The notes under the pieces are model-generated. The model was not told the origin of the DNA. It worked only from the letters and a program-made list of their open reading frames with translations, and did no database searches. Shown piece after piece: positions 53,059 to 61,859 of a DNA stretch of 64,000 bases. Every line of letters begins with the position of its first letter. Positions within the stretch are counted from its first letter, which is position 1. Position numbers and translations under genes: made by a program. Source of the DNA: Oscillospiraceae bacterium (lineage in GTDB: Bacteria; Bacillota_A; Clostridia; Oscillospirales; Ruminococcaceae); NCBI GenBank assembly GCA_004558145.1, contig SFDQ01000008.1:21652-85651 (forward strand). Reading direction: 5' to 3'.

Positions 53059-54132
53059 ATGAAAAAGCTTATCAGCCTCGCGCTGGCAGGCGTTATGGCC
53101 CTGAGCCTGGCCGCCTGCGGCAGCACCCCCAGCAGCACCCCTGCTTCCACCCCTGCTTCCGGCAGCACCTCTGCTTCCACCCCCGCTTCCGAGCCCGCCG
53201 AGGAGTTCGAGACCGTTGACCTGCGCGTTGCCTACATGCCCAACATGGGTTCCAACAGCCTGCTGGCCACCGCTCTGAACATGGGCTACTTTGAGCAGAT
53301 GGGCCTGAACGTCACCCTGACCGAGTTCCAGGGCGGCCCCCAGGAGATCGCCGCCATGGCTTCCGGCGACATCGACATTTCCCAGATCGGCCACGGCGCC
53401 CATGCCCTGTGCATCGAGGGCCAGGCCAAGATCTTCCATCTGGACTGCACCAGCCTGGCTGACGCCGTTGTGGCCAACACCGACAAGGGCATCAGCAGCA
53501 TCGCCGACCTGAAGGGCAAGACCATCGCCGTGTCCAGCGGCACCTCCGCCGAGATCATCCTGAACCTGGCCCTGGCTTCTGCCGGCCTGACCCAGGACGA
53601 CGTGACCCTGGTGGAGATGGACGCCAACGGCATGGTGAGCGCCATGGTCAGCGGCGGCGTGGACGCCTGCGCCACCTGGAGCCCCAGCACCATGACCATC
53701 GCCAACGCTCTGGGCGACAAGGCCCTGACCCTGGCCACCAACAACGACTACGTGGATCAGGTCACCTTCCCCTCCAGCTTCATCACCACCGAGAAGTTCG
53801 CCAATGAGAACCACGACGTTCTGGTGCGCTTCAGCCGCGCTCTGCTGATGGCTCAGGACTACCGCGCCGACAACATCGAAGAGGTGGCCAAGTGGGTCGC
53901 CAAGCAGTGCAAGGCCGACGAGCAGACCATGCTGGACTGCGTGGGCGAGGGCAACTGGCTCACCGGTGAGTTCATCGCCTCCGGCCTGGAAGACGGCACC
54001 GTGAGAAGCTACTACGAGAACCAGCAGAAGGTGTTCATCGACGCCGGCCGCATCACCGAGGAAGTTCCCGTTGAGGACTATGTGATGTTCGACGTCATGG
54101 AAGAGGCCGTGGCCGCCAACTACGGCGCCTGA
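53059..54132 (+). CDS. NitT/TauT-family substrate-binding lipoprotein 2
   Basis: 357 residues and a paralogue of SBP1. The lipobox is LAACG, followed by a Ser/Thr/Pro linker with ASTPASGST-like repeats. The mature domain opens RVAYMPNMGSNSLLATALNM, then GYFEQMGLNVTLTEFQGGP and AAMASGDIDISQIGHGAH. It is strongly similar to SBP1 along the whole length (most blocks identical). It stands alone between promoter and terminator, so the ABC core at 47454 probably serves two receptors. It is under palindrome 3. Confidence 0.9.
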   Translation: MKKLISLALAGVMALSLAACGSTPSSTPASTPASGSTSASTPASEPAEEFETVDLRVAYMPNMGSNSLLATALNMGYFEQMGLNVTLTEFQGGPQEIAAMASGDIDISQIGHGAHALCIEGQAKIFHLDCTSLADAVVANTDKGISSIADLKGKTIAVSSGTSAEIILNLALASAGLTQDDVTLVEMDANGMVSAMVSGGVDACATWSPSTMTIANALGDKALTLATNNDYVDQVTFPSSFITTEKFANENHDVLVRFSRALLMAQDYRADNIEEVAKWVAKQCKADEQTMLDCVGEGNWLTGEFIASGLEDGTVRSYYENQQKVFIDAGRITEEVPVEDYVMFDVMEEAVAANYGA

Positions 54133-54158
54133 GCCGCTTAAAACCGCATAGGACCTGC

Positions 54159-54195
54159 AAGGGGGCATAAAGGCATTCTTTATGCCCCCTTTTTT
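54159..54195 (+). terminator. Terminator after SBP2
   Basis: AAGGGGGCATAAAG / CTTTATGCCCCCTT then TTTT. Confidence 0.93.
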
Positions 54196-54237
54196 CGTGT
54201 CAGCGCACAAAAGCCCCCCGCATCGGCCGTGTTGTGA

Positions 54238-54243
54238 TATAAT
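54238..54243 (+). promoter_or_regulatory. -10 box of the two-component/nag unit
   Basis: TATAAT with TG before it, 33 bases upstream of the kinase start. No -35 consensus and no GTATGA palindrome at the expected distance. Confidence 0.55.
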
Positions 54244-54275
54244 GTCAGTAACACAAAAAAGGGGAGGGTGCCGCG

Positions 54276-55808
54276 ATGCTGGTGCTGGTTCTGGTGATGA
54301 TGGCGGCGGCCACCGTGATGGTGGTGGCCAACCGGCGGGACGTGCTCTCCGCCTATCTGGGCGGGCTTTCCGCCAGCTTTGTTGTGATGATGTGCGGCGT
54401 GGTCACCTATGTGGCCAAGATGGGCGGCTACAACACCCCCCAGCGCCTGTTTTTGTTTTTGCTGCCGGACCTGCAGCTGTGGCTTCAGGGCCTGCCCATC
54501 CCCCTGGGCACCCTGGGCTATCTGGTGGCGCTGGGCCGCAGCCTGTTCCCGTATTTTCTGCTTTGTCTGGGCATCTACCACTCCAACCTGCACTGGGTGC
54601 GCCGCCACGAAAAGGCCATCCGCCGGGTGCACCTGCTGGGCACCGCGGCGCTGCTGGTCTACTACTGGCCGCCGGTGTTCCGCTGGGTGGTGGGCGGCCG
54701 GTTCTGGATGCTGGTGCTCATGCGGCAGGTGTGCCTTGGCTGGATCGTGGCCAGCGTGCTGGCTGCCCTGGCCCTGCTCTTGCAGGACTACTTCGCCACC
54801 ACCTCCCCCTACTTCAAGCGCAGCATGCGCCTTGTGGTGCTGGCCTTGCTCAGCGTCACCGTGCTTTACAGCATGTACGCCATCCAGGACCCGGGGCAGA
54901 TCTATAACTTCTACGTCTCGGAATACATCCGCCTGGGCTCGCTGAACTATCTGCGCACCGCGCTGTCCAGCGGGTGGAGCTGGCTGCCGCTGATGGCCTG
55001 CACCGTGTTCTTTGTGGGGCTTGGCTCCTTCAACATGATCCATTACAGCCGCATCAGCCAGTCGGAGGCCCAGGAGGACACCACCCTCCAGCGCAAGTTC
55101 GACACCGCCTCCATGGGCGCGTCGGTGTTCGTGCACAGCATCAAGAATCAGCTGCTGGCCGCCCGGGTGGCCCACAAAAAGCTGCAGCAGGAACTGGAGG
55201 AGCCGGAGCCGGACCTGGAAAAGGTGCGGGCCTGGGCCACCTGCCTGCGGGAGATGAACGCCTCCATGCTGGAGCGGATGGAAGAGCTCTACCGCTCCAT
55301 CAAGGTGAGCTACATCGAGCTGGTGCCGGTGGAGTCGGACGAGATCGTCCGGGCCTCGCTGGCGCGGCTGGCCCAGAAATACCCCGACGCGAAGGTGCAG
55401 GTGCACCAGAGCGTGCAGGCGCTGGTGCTGGCGGACCGCACCCACATGGCAGAGGCGCTCTACAACCTGCTCACCAACGCCTGGGAGGCGGCCAGCGCCG
55501 CCGGCGGCGAGCCGCGGGTGGAGCTGCTGGTGCAGCCGGAGCGGCTGTGGCTGGACTTCATCGTGCAGGACAACGGCCCCGGCATCTCCCGGGCCGAGCA
55601 GAAGAAGATATTCGACCCGTTCTACACCAGCCGCAACACCAACACCAACTGGGGCATGGGTCTTTATTATGTGCGCCAGATCGTGAAGAGCCATCTGGGC
55701 CACATGCAGATAAAAAGTGCCGAGGGCAAGGGCAGCACCTTCATCGTGATGCTGCCCCGGTATGTGCCCGGGCGGCAGAAAAACCAAGGGGGGCGGGACG
55801 AAACATGA
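54276..55808 (+). CDS. Sensor histidine kinase, polytopic
   Basis: 510 residues. The N-terminal ~250 residues are a sensor with about seven hydrophobic segments. The phosphoacceptor His287 lies in VFVHSIKNQLLAARVAH, an unusual H-box close to LytS/degenerate types. The ATPase has the N-box ALYNLLTNAWEAA, G1 DNGPGIS, F-box IFDPFYTSRN and G2 GMGLYYVRQI. It overlaps the response regulator by four bases (ATGA). The signal is unknown; its position in the sugar locus suggests nutrient sensing. Shine-Dalgarno GGGGAGGG precedes the ATG. Confidence 0.92.
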   Translation: MLVLVLVMMAAATVMVVANRRDVLSAYLGGLSASFVVMMCGVVTYVAKMGGYNTPQRLFLFLLPDLQLWLQGLPIPLGTLGYLVALGRSLFPYFLLCLGIYHSNLHWVRRHEKAIRRVHLLGTAALLVYYWPPVFRWVVGGRFWMLVLMRQVCLGWIVASVLAALALLLQDYFATTSPYFKRSMRLVVLALLSVTVLYSMYAIQDPGQIYNFYVSEYIRLGSLNYLRTALSSGWSWLPLMACTVFFVGLGSFNMIHYSRISQSEAQEDTTLQRKFDTASMGASVFVHSIKNQLLAARVAHKKLQQELEEPEPDLEKVRAWATCLREMNASMLERMEELYRSIKVSYIELVPVESDEIVRASLARLAQKYPDAKVQVHQSVQALVLADRTHMAEALYNLLTNAWEAASAAGGEPRVELLVQPERLWLDFIVQDNGPGISRAEQKKIFDPFYTSRNTNTNWGMGLYYVRQIVKSHLGHMQIKSAEGKGSTFIVMLPRYVPGRQKNQGGRDET

Positions 55809-56470
55809 TCACCATTCTCATTGCCGACGACTTTGACCTGCTGCGGCAGGACCTGACCGAGCTGCTCAATGCCCAGCCGGACATGAAGGTGGTGGGTCAG
55901 GCCTCCACCGGCGCGGGCATCGTGGAGCTGGCGAAGAGCGTCAAGAGCGACATGATCTTGATGGACATTGAAATGGAGAATGTGTCCGCCGGCATCCAGG
56001 CCGCCGAGGCCATCCACGCCGCCGACCCTGACCGCCTCATCCTCTACCTCACCGCCCACGACACCGACCGCATGATCCTCACCGCCATGGCCACCGGCGC
56101 GGTGGACTACATCGTCAAGGGCGCCGAGGACGAGGAGGTGCTGGCCCACATCCGGGCCGCCGCCGCGGGCCACCCCATGCTCAACGCCCGGGTGCAGTCC
56201 ACCGTCATCCGGGAGTACGACCGGCTGCGCCGCTCGGAGCAGAGCCTGCTCTTCTTCATCAACAACGTCTCCCAGCTCACTTCCACCGAGCGGGAGCTGG
56301 TGCGCCTGCTCTTGCAGGACAAAAAGGTCAAGGAGATCGCCGCCATCCGCTGTGTGGAGGTGGTGACCGTCAAGACCCAGATCAAGGGCCTCTTACATAA
56401 GTTCGGCTGCACCCGCACCAAGGAAATCGTCGAGATGATACGCCAGCTGAACATTTCCCATCTGTTTTAA
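55805..56470 (+). CDS. NarL/LuxR-type response regulator
   Basis: 221 residues. The receiver domain has Asp8-Asp9 (ILIADDFDLL), phosphoacceptor Asp54 (ILMDIEMEN), LYLTAHD and the Lys in YIVKGA. The LuxR HTH is at the C terminus (LTSTERELVRLLLQDKKVKE, VEVVTVKTQIKGLLHKFG). It is coupled to the kinase. Proteins of this class often activate from sites just upstream of -35. It is the most likely candidate to bind the GTATGA-N7-TCATAC palindromes in this locus; this is inferred. Confidence 0.93.
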   Translation: MITILIADDFDLLRQDLTELLNAQPDMKVVGQASTGAGIVELAKSVKSDMILMDIEMENVSAGIQAAEAIHAADPDRLILYLTAHDTDRMILTAMATGAVDYIVKGAEDEEVLAHIRAAAAGHPMLNARVQSTVIREYDRLRRSEQSLLFFINNVSQLTSTERELVRLLLQDKKVKEIAAIRCVEVVTVKTQIKGLLHKFGCTRTKEIVEMIRQLNISHLF

Positions 56471-56520
56471 CGCCGGGCGGCCTTCCGCCGCCCCTTCGTG
56501 ATAAAGAAAGGAGAACCGTC

Positions 56521-57339
56521 ATGTACGAATACTTCCACATCAGCGCTGCGGATCTGGGCAAGGACGCCAAGGTCCCCGTTCTCAAGCTGGGCGATTCCGG
56601 CGAGGTCTTTTACGAAATTGCCATGGAGATGGTGAACACCATCAAGGCCAACAACGCCGCCGGCAAGCACACCGTCTTCATCTGCCCCGTGGGCCCCGTG
56701 GGCCAGTACCCCATCTTCGTGCGGCTGGTCAACCGTGACCGCATCAGCCTGAAGAACTGCTGGTTCATCAACATGGACGAGTACCTCACCGACGAGGGCG
56801 AGTGGGTGGACAAGAGCCACCCCCTGAGCTTCCGCGGCTTCATGGACCGCACCGTCTACACCAAGATCGACCCCGAGCTGCTGATGCCCGAGAGCCAGCG
56901 CATCTTCCCCGACCCCCACGACCCCGAGCACATCCAGCGGGTCATCGATGAATTGGGCGGCGTGGACGTGGCCTTCGGCGGCATCGGCATCAACGGCCAT
57001 CTGGCCTTCAACGAGCCCCAGGACGAGCTGACCGCCGACGAGTTCGCCGCCCTGCCCACCCGCGTGCTGACCATCAGCCGCGAGACCCGCACCACCAACG
57101 CCATCGGCGACTACAACGGCGCCATCGACGCCATGCCCCGCAAGTGCGTCACCATCGGCATGAAGCAGATTCTCTCCGCCAAGAAGATCCGTCTGGGCGT
57201 CTTCCGCGACTGGCACCGGGCCGTGGTGCGTCAGACCGCCTACGGCGAGGTGAGCGCCCACTTCCCGGCCACCCTCATCCAGCGCCATCCCGACGCCATG
57301 GTCATCGCCAACGCCAACGCTTCGCAGCAGCCGTTCTGA
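56521..57339 (+). CDS. nagB: Glucosamine-6-phosphate deaminase-like protein
   Basis: 272 residues. NagB motifs are NMDEYL (catalytic Asp), VAFGGIGINGHLAFNEPQDEL (catalytic His and Glu; the residue before Gly-His is Asn as in other Gram-positive enzymes), and a lid-like C-terminal part. It converts GlcN-6-P to fructose-6-P plus ammonia. The N-terminal ~35 residues extend beyond the standard family. It starts 50 bases after the response regulator with AAAGGAG, and nagA follows after 27 bases. The overall divergence leaves room for another amino-sugar phosphate as substrate. Confidence 0.85.
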   Translation: MYEYFHISAADLGKDAKVPVLKLGDSGEVFYEIAMEMVNTIKANNAAGKHTVFICPVGPVGQYPIFVRLVNRDRISLKNCWFINMDEYLTDEGEWVDKSHPLSFRGFMDRTVYTKIDPELLMPESQRIFPDPHDPEHIQRVIDELGGVDVAFGGIGINGHLAFNEPQDELTADEFAALPTRVLTISRETRTTNAIGDYNGAIDAMPRKCVTIGMKQILSAKKIRLGVFRDWHRAVVRQTAYGEVSAHFPATLIQRHPDAMVIANANASQQPF

Positions 57340-57366
57340 ACAAACGGGCAGGGGAGGAAAAGCAAG

Positions 57367-58521
57367 ATGGAACAGTTCGTCATCACAAATGCGCTGGTCT
57401 ACACCGGCCACCGCTTTGTGCCCCGTGAAGTCTATGTGGAAGAGGGCCGGGTGGCCCAGCTGGCCGAAAAGGTGAACGCCCCGGCGGGCTGCCCCCGGCT
57501 GGACTTGGGCGGCAAGCGCCTTGTGCCCGGCTTCATCGACATCCACACCCACGGCGCGGCCGGGGTGGACGTGAACGCCGCCACCGCCGGGCAGCTCAAC
57601 GGCACCATCGGCCACTTCTTCGCCAGCCAGGGCACCACCGGCTGGCTGTGCAGCGTGCTCACCGACACCCCCGAGCAGACCCTCTGGTGCCTGGACCAGG
57701 CCAAGGCCGCCATGAAGGAAGAGGGCGACTGGGCGCAGCTTCTGGGCGTGCATCTGGAAGGCCCCTTCCTGGCCAGCCAGTACAAGGGCGCGATGCCCGA
57801 GCACCTGCTGCAAAAAGGTTCGGCCGAGCTCTTCGCCAAGTATGAGGCCGCCGGCGAGGGGGCCATCAAGTACATGACCGTCAGCCCCGAGGTGGAGGGC
57901 GTGCCCGCCATGGTGCGGGACATCGCCGCCCGGGTGAAGGTGGCCATCGGCCACTCCGGCGCGGAGTACGACACCGCCATGGAGTGCATCGCCAACGGCG
58001 CGGTGAGCGCCACCCACACCTTCAACGCCATGCGCCTGTTCCACCAGCATCAGCCGGCCATCATGGGCGCGGTGCTGGAGAGCGACGTGTACTGCGAGGC
58101 CATCTGCGACGGGCGGCACCTGCATCCCGCCAGCGTGCGGCTCCTGCTCAAGTGCAAGGGCTGGGACCGGGTGGTGGCCGTGACCGACAGCATCATGGCC
58201 GCCGGCCTGCCGGACGGCAACTACAAGCTGGGCGTGAACGACGTGGTGGTGGAGGACGGCGACGCAAAGCTGGCCTCCGACGGCACCCGCGCCGGCAGCA
58301 CCCTCACCACCGGGCAGGCGCTGAAGAATCTGGTGAAGTTCACCGGCGAGGGCCCCGAAAAGGTGCTGCCCCTGCTCACCGAGAACCCGGCGGACCTGCT
58401 GGGCCTGCCCCGCAAGGGCCGCATCGCCCCGGGGTGTGACGCCGACTTCGTGGTGCTGGGCGGGGACCTCACCGTTCTGCGCACCATCGTGGGCGGGCGC
58501 ACCGTCTACACCGCCGAATGA
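57367..58521 (+). CDS. nagA: N-acetylglucosamine-6-phosphate deacetylase
   Basis: A 384-residue amidohydrolase. Metal site and catalytic residues: GFIDIHTHGAAGVDV (H-x-H), GVHLEGPFLASQYKGA (Glu), IGHSGAEYDTA (His), SATHTFNAM (His), VAVTDSIMAAG (catalytic Asp). It removes acetate from GlcNAc-6-P and feeds nagB. The exporter gene overlaps its stop by four bases, so the unit continues. Confidence 0.93.
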   Translation: MEQFVITNALVYTGHRFVPREVYVEEGRVAQLAEKVNAPAGCPRLDLGGKRLVPGFIDIHTHGAAGVDVNAATAGQLNGTIGHFFASQGTTGWLCSVLTDTPEQTLWCLDQAKAAMKEEGDWAQLLGVHLEGPFLASQYKGAMPEHLLQKGSAELFAKYEAAGEGAIKYMTVSPEVEGVPAMVRDIAARVKVAIGHSGAEYDTAMECIANGAVSATHTFNAMRLFHQHQPAIMGAVLESDVYCEAICDGRHLHPASVRLLLKCKGWDRVVAVTDSIMAAGLPDGNYKLGVNDVVVEDGDAKLASDGTRAGSTLTTGQALKNLVKFTGEGPEKVLPLLTENPADLLGLPRKGRIAPGCDADFVVLGGDLTVLRTIVGGRTVYTAE

Positions 58522-59249
58522 CCGCCCCGCTGACCCTGGCGCTGGTGGGGCTCATCTCGGTGGCGGGCAGCTTTGTGCAGGCCTCCACCGGCTTCGGCTA
58601 CGCCGTCACCGTGATGGCCCTGTGGCCGCTGTTTCTGCCCTACAAGACCGCTTTGGTGGTGGAGCTGCTGGCCGCCCTGGCCCTCTGCGTGGTCATCGCG
58701 GTGCGCTACCGCGGCTCCATCAACTGGCGGCAGCTCATCGCCCCCTGCGCCGCATCCTTCTTCACCAACTGGCTGGGCCTGCAGATCATGTCCGGCAGCC
58801 CGGACACGGTGCTGCGCCGCCTTTTGGGCGCCGCGCTGATGGCGCTGGCGGTCTACTTCATCTTCTTTTCCGAAAAATTCCGGGTGCGGCCCACCCTGGC
58901 CGCCGGCCTCATCGCCGGCGGGGTGGCGGGCCTTTCCGCCGGCATGTTCAGCATCGGCGGGCCGCCCATCGTGGTCTACTATCTGGCCGCCTTCCAGGAC
59001 AAGAAGGAGTACACCGCCACCACCCAGATGTACTTCATCCTCACCAGCCTGTGGCTGGTGGCCCAGCACCTGTGGATGGGCAACGTGGACGCGCTGGCGC
59101 TGCAGTGCACCGGCGCGGCGCTGGCGGGCCTTGCGGTGGGCACCGCCGCGGGCCTCGCGGTGTTCCGCGCCCTGCCGCTGGAAAAGATAAAAAAGCTGGT
59201 CTACGCCTTCATGCTGGTGATGGGCTGCTACATCCTCATCACCGGCTGA
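58518..59249 (+). CDS. TSUP (TauE/SafE) family exporter
   Basis: 243 residues with about seven to eight membrane segments and the internal duplication typical of TSUP proteins (GSFVQASTGFGYAVTVMALW early; AGLSAGMFSIGGPPIVVYYL in the second half, the conserved GGPP motif). Members export sulfite, sulfoacetate or other small organosulfur anions, or small acids. The ABC class at 47454 is also typical of sulfonate uptake. It is coupled to nagA. The substrate is not determined by sequence. Confidence 0.9.
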   Translation: MTAPLTLALVGLISVAGSFVQASTGFGYAVTVMALWPLFLPYKTALVVELLAALALCVVIAVRYRGSINWRQLIAPCAASFFTNWLGLQIMSGSPDTVLRRLLGAALMALAVYFIFFSEKFRVRPTLAAGLIAGGVAGLSAGMFSIGGPPIVVYYLAAFQDKKEYTATTQMYFILTSLWLVAQHLWMGNVDALALQCTGAALAGLAVGTAAGLAVFRALPLEKIKKLVYAFMLVMGCYILITG

Positions 59250-59271
59250 CCCCCTTTTGGGAAAAACCACT

Positions 59272-59300
59272 GACTCCCCGCCCTGCGGGGAGTCTTTTTT
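59272..59300 (+). terminator. Terminator after the nag/exporter unit
   Basis: GACTCCCCGC / GCGGGGAGTC then TTTTTT, ending seven bases before palindrome 4. Confidence 0.92.
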
Positions 59301-59306
59301 CTATTA

Positions 59307-59354
59307 GTATGAGGCTTTTTCATACTCGCAATTGCCGCCGCCGTGCCGTATAAT
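59307..59354 (+). promoter_or_regulatory. Regulon palindrome 4 and pgi operon promoter
   Basis: GTATGA-N7-TCATAC (59307-59325), then the poor -35 TCGCAA, 17 bases, TATAAT (59349-59354). The geometry is identical to the others, while the inner seven bases (GGCTTTT) differ, so the half-sites are the conserved part. Confidence 0.8.
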
Positions 59355-59418
59355 GAAAACTGGAAGAGATTGTGACCGCGGCGCTGCGCCGCGGCGGAAA
59401 ATAAGGGAGGGAAGTGCA

Positions 59419-60699
59419 ATGAATCTGAATCTGGATGCTGACCTCGCCCGGCGCATGGCCGCACCGGGAGACGTGGAGGCGGCGCTGGAGGCCGCGAAGG
59501 CGGAGTACCGCCGGCTGGCCGCCCTGGGCAGCGAGGACAAGGACTGGCCCGTCACCGGCTGGTTCCACTGCGCCGAGGCCGCCCAGCAGCTGGACCTCAT
59601 CAAAGAGAAGGCCGCTGAAATTCGCCGGAACGCCGAGGTGTTCGTGCTGGTGGGCGTGGGCGGTTCCAACCAGGCCGCCCGTGCCCTCATCGAGGCGGTG
59701 AAAAAGCCCGGCGGCCCCGCCATTGTCTATGCGGGCAACACCCTGTCCGCCCACGGGGTGGCCGAGGTGCTGAAAGCCATCGAGGGCAAGAGCGTCTACA
59801 TCGACGTCATCGCCAAGAACTTCGAGACCCTGGAGCCGGGCAGCCACTACCGTGTGCTGCGCGCCGCCATGGCAAAGCGCTATTCCAAAGAGGAGATGGC
59901 CAAACGGGTCATCCTCACCGGCACCGTGGGCTCCCGCCTGGAGGAGATCGCCAAAGAGAACGGCTGCACCTTCCTCCACTTCCCCCGCCGGGTGGGCGGG
60001 CGCTACTCCGCCTTCACCCCGGTGGCCCTGCTGCCCCTGGCGGTGGCGGGCCTGGACGTGGACGCTTATCTCGCCGGCGGCCTTGCCATGGAAGAAGAGC
60101 TGGCCAAGACCGAAGGCGGCCTTGCCGCCGAGTATGCCGCGGTGCGCTACGCGCTCTACCGCCGGGGCTTCCAGGTGGAGATGCTCACCGCCTTCGAGCC
60201 GCGCCTGTTCTGGGCCGAGCAGTGGTGGAAGCAGCTCTTCGGCGAGAGCGAGGGCAAGGAGAAGAAGGGCATGCTGCCCGCTTCCATGATAAACTCCGAG
60301 GACCTGCACAGCATGGGCCAGTACATGCAGGACGGCCTGCGCTTCATGACCGAGACCTTCCTGGCGGTGGACGACCCCGGCGCTTCGGTGGTCATCGAGC
60401 CGGCCCCGGACTTCGGCGACGGCTTCGACTATCTGGACGGCATGGATTTTGCCAACATCAACCGCGCGGCGGAAAAGGCCACCATCCAGGCCCACGCCGC
60501 CGGCGGGGTGCCCTGCATGGTGCTGCGTCTGCCCCGCATCGACGAGCGCACCTTCGGCCTTGCCTACTACTTCTTCATGGTGGCCTGCGCCCTCAGCGGC
60601 CGGCTGCTGGGAGTGGACCCCTTCGACCAGGAGGGCGTGGAGGAATATAAGCGCAGCATGTTCGCGGCGCTGGGCAAGCCCGGCGTCAAGGGCAGATGA
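59419..60699 (+). CDS. pgi: Glucose-6-phosphate isomerase-like protein
   Basis: 426 residues from ATG 59419 (AGGGAGG upstream; a frame from 59332 is rejected). The SIS-type sugar-phosphate domain is visible: VLVGVGGSNQAARALIEA, GGRYSAFTPVALLPLAV and MGQYMQDGLRFM (compare GQWIQEG). It interconverts glucose-6-P and fructose-6-P or a related pair. The phrase LTGTVGSRLEEIAKENG is as in bacterial Pgi. It overlaps manA by four bases. The regulated promoter suggests a dedicated pathway rather than the housekeeping copy. Confidence 0.85.
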   Translation: MNLNLDADLARRMAAPGDVEAALEAAKAEYRRLAALGSEDKDWPVTGWFHCAEAAQQLDLIKEKAAEIRRNAEVFVLVGVGGSNQAARALIEAVKKPGGPAIVYAGNTLSAHGVAEVLKAIEGKSVYIDVIAKNFETLEPGSHYRVLRAAMAKRYSKEEMAKRVILTGTVGSRLEEIAKENGCTFLHFPRRVGGRYSAFTPVALLPLAVAGLDVDAYLAGGLAMEEELAKTEGGLAAEYAAVRYALYRRGFQVEMLTAFEPRLFWAEQWWKQLFGESEGKEKKGMLPASMINSEDLHSMGQYMQDGLRFMTETFLAVDDPGASVVIEPAPDFGDGFDYLDGMDFANINRAAEKATIQAHAAGGVPCMVLRLPRIDERTFGLAYYFFMVACALSGRLLGVDPFDQEGVEEYKRSMFAALGKPGVKGR

Positions 60700-61766
60700 A
60701 CGGCCTTTCGGCCCGGCCCTTCCGCCTTGCGTCAAACCGGGTGAACTACCTGCTGCCCGGCGGTGAGATGATTGATGAGTTTTTGGGCCTTGCCCGGGGC
60801 GCGGTGCCCGGGGCCAGCCAGATGTGGGTGGCCAGCACGGTGCAGTCCACCCTGCCCGGCGCGGCGGACAGCCGCTCCTACATCCTGCCCGAAGACGGCG
60901 GCGGCTGCCTTGCCGGGGAACTGCAAAAGGACCCGGCGGCCTTTCTGAGCAGCGCCCACGCGGCGGCTTTCGGGGCGGATGTGGGCTTTCTGCTAAAGCT
61001 GCTCCACTCCAGTCAGCGCCTGCTGGTGCAGGCCCACCCGGACAAGGCCAAAGCTGAAAAATACTTCCGCTGGCCCCACGGCAAGACCGAGGCGTGGTAT
61101 GTGCTGGCCACCGAGGGCGAGGCGTACATCTGGGCGGGCTTTCGCCCCGGCGTGACGCGGGAAGGCTTCGCCGCCCTCATCGAACAGCAGGACACGGCGG
61201 CCATCCTGGGCTGCCTGCATCAGTTCGCCATCGCCCCCGGCGACGTGGTCTTCATCCCGGCGGGCCTGCCCCACGCCATGGGCGCGAACAGCCTTGTGGC
61301 GGAGATACAGGAGCCCACCGACATCACCCTGCGGGCGGAGTACATCCGCCCGGACGGCAGCCGCCTGCCCCCCGAGAGCCTGCACGGCGGCGCGGGGATG
61401 GAGGCCCTTTTGGACTGCTTCGACTTTTCCGCCGCCGCCCCCAAAGAGGCGGTGCGGGAGAAATACTTCCTTGCCCCGGCCCGGCGGCCCGTCCCCGGCG
61501 GGGAGGAGACCACCCTCATCGGCCCCGATGCCACCGACTGCTTCGGCCTTGTGCGGGTGCGGGCCCTTGGCCCCTGCCCCCGGAAAAACCCCTCCTTCCG
61601 GGTGCTGCTGGTGGAAAAAGGCGAGGGCGAACTTTCCGGCGGCGGCGTGACGCTGCCCCTCAAACAGGGCACCGAGGTGTTCGTGCCCGCCGGCGTGGGG
61701 GACTACACCCTCACCCCCAAGGGGGACGAGCTGGCGGTGCTGGAGTGCATCCCGCCCGCGCCCTGA
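60696..61766 (+). CDS. manA: Class I mannose-6-phosphate isomerase-like protein
   Basis: A 356-residue cupin-type isomerase. The zinc ligands are visible: LLVQAHPDKAKAEKYF (Gln, His), HGKTEAWYVLATEGEA (Glu) and FIPAGLPHAMGANSL (His). It interconverts mannose-6-P and fructose-6-P. The C-terminal small cupin is reduced. It is coupled to pgi, and the aldolase gene follows after about 93 bases. Confidence 0.9.
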   Translation: MNGLSARPFRLASNRVNYLLPGGEMIDEFLGLARGAVPGASQMWVASTVQSTLPGAADSRSYILPEDGGGCLAGELQKDPAAFLSSAHAAAFGADVGFLLKLLHSSQRLLVQAHPDKAKAEKYFRWPHGKTEAWYVLATEGEAYIWAGFRPGVTREGFAALIEQQDTAAILGCLHQFAIAPGDVVFIPAGLPHAMGANSLVAEIQEPTDITLRAEYIRPDGSRLPPESLHGGAGMEALLDCFDFSAAAPKEAVREKYFLAPARRPVPGGEETTLIGPDATDCFGLVRVRALGPCPRKNPSFRVLLVEKGEGELSGGGVTLPLKQGTEVFVPAGVGDYTLTPKGDELAVLECIPPAP

Positions 61767-61859
61767 CAAACAACGCAAAGCTGCGCCGCCCTTTGCCGCG
61801 GCGCTCACAAAACACCGCGGGCCCACCGCCCGCCCGATGAAAGAAATGAGGTAAAAATT

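Noticed and set aside
56521..57339. Loss of a catalytic Asp in NagB (GINGH instead of GNDGH)
   Set aside because: Gram-positive NagB enzymes commonly have Asn at this position, and NMDEY and the His/Glu pair are intact.
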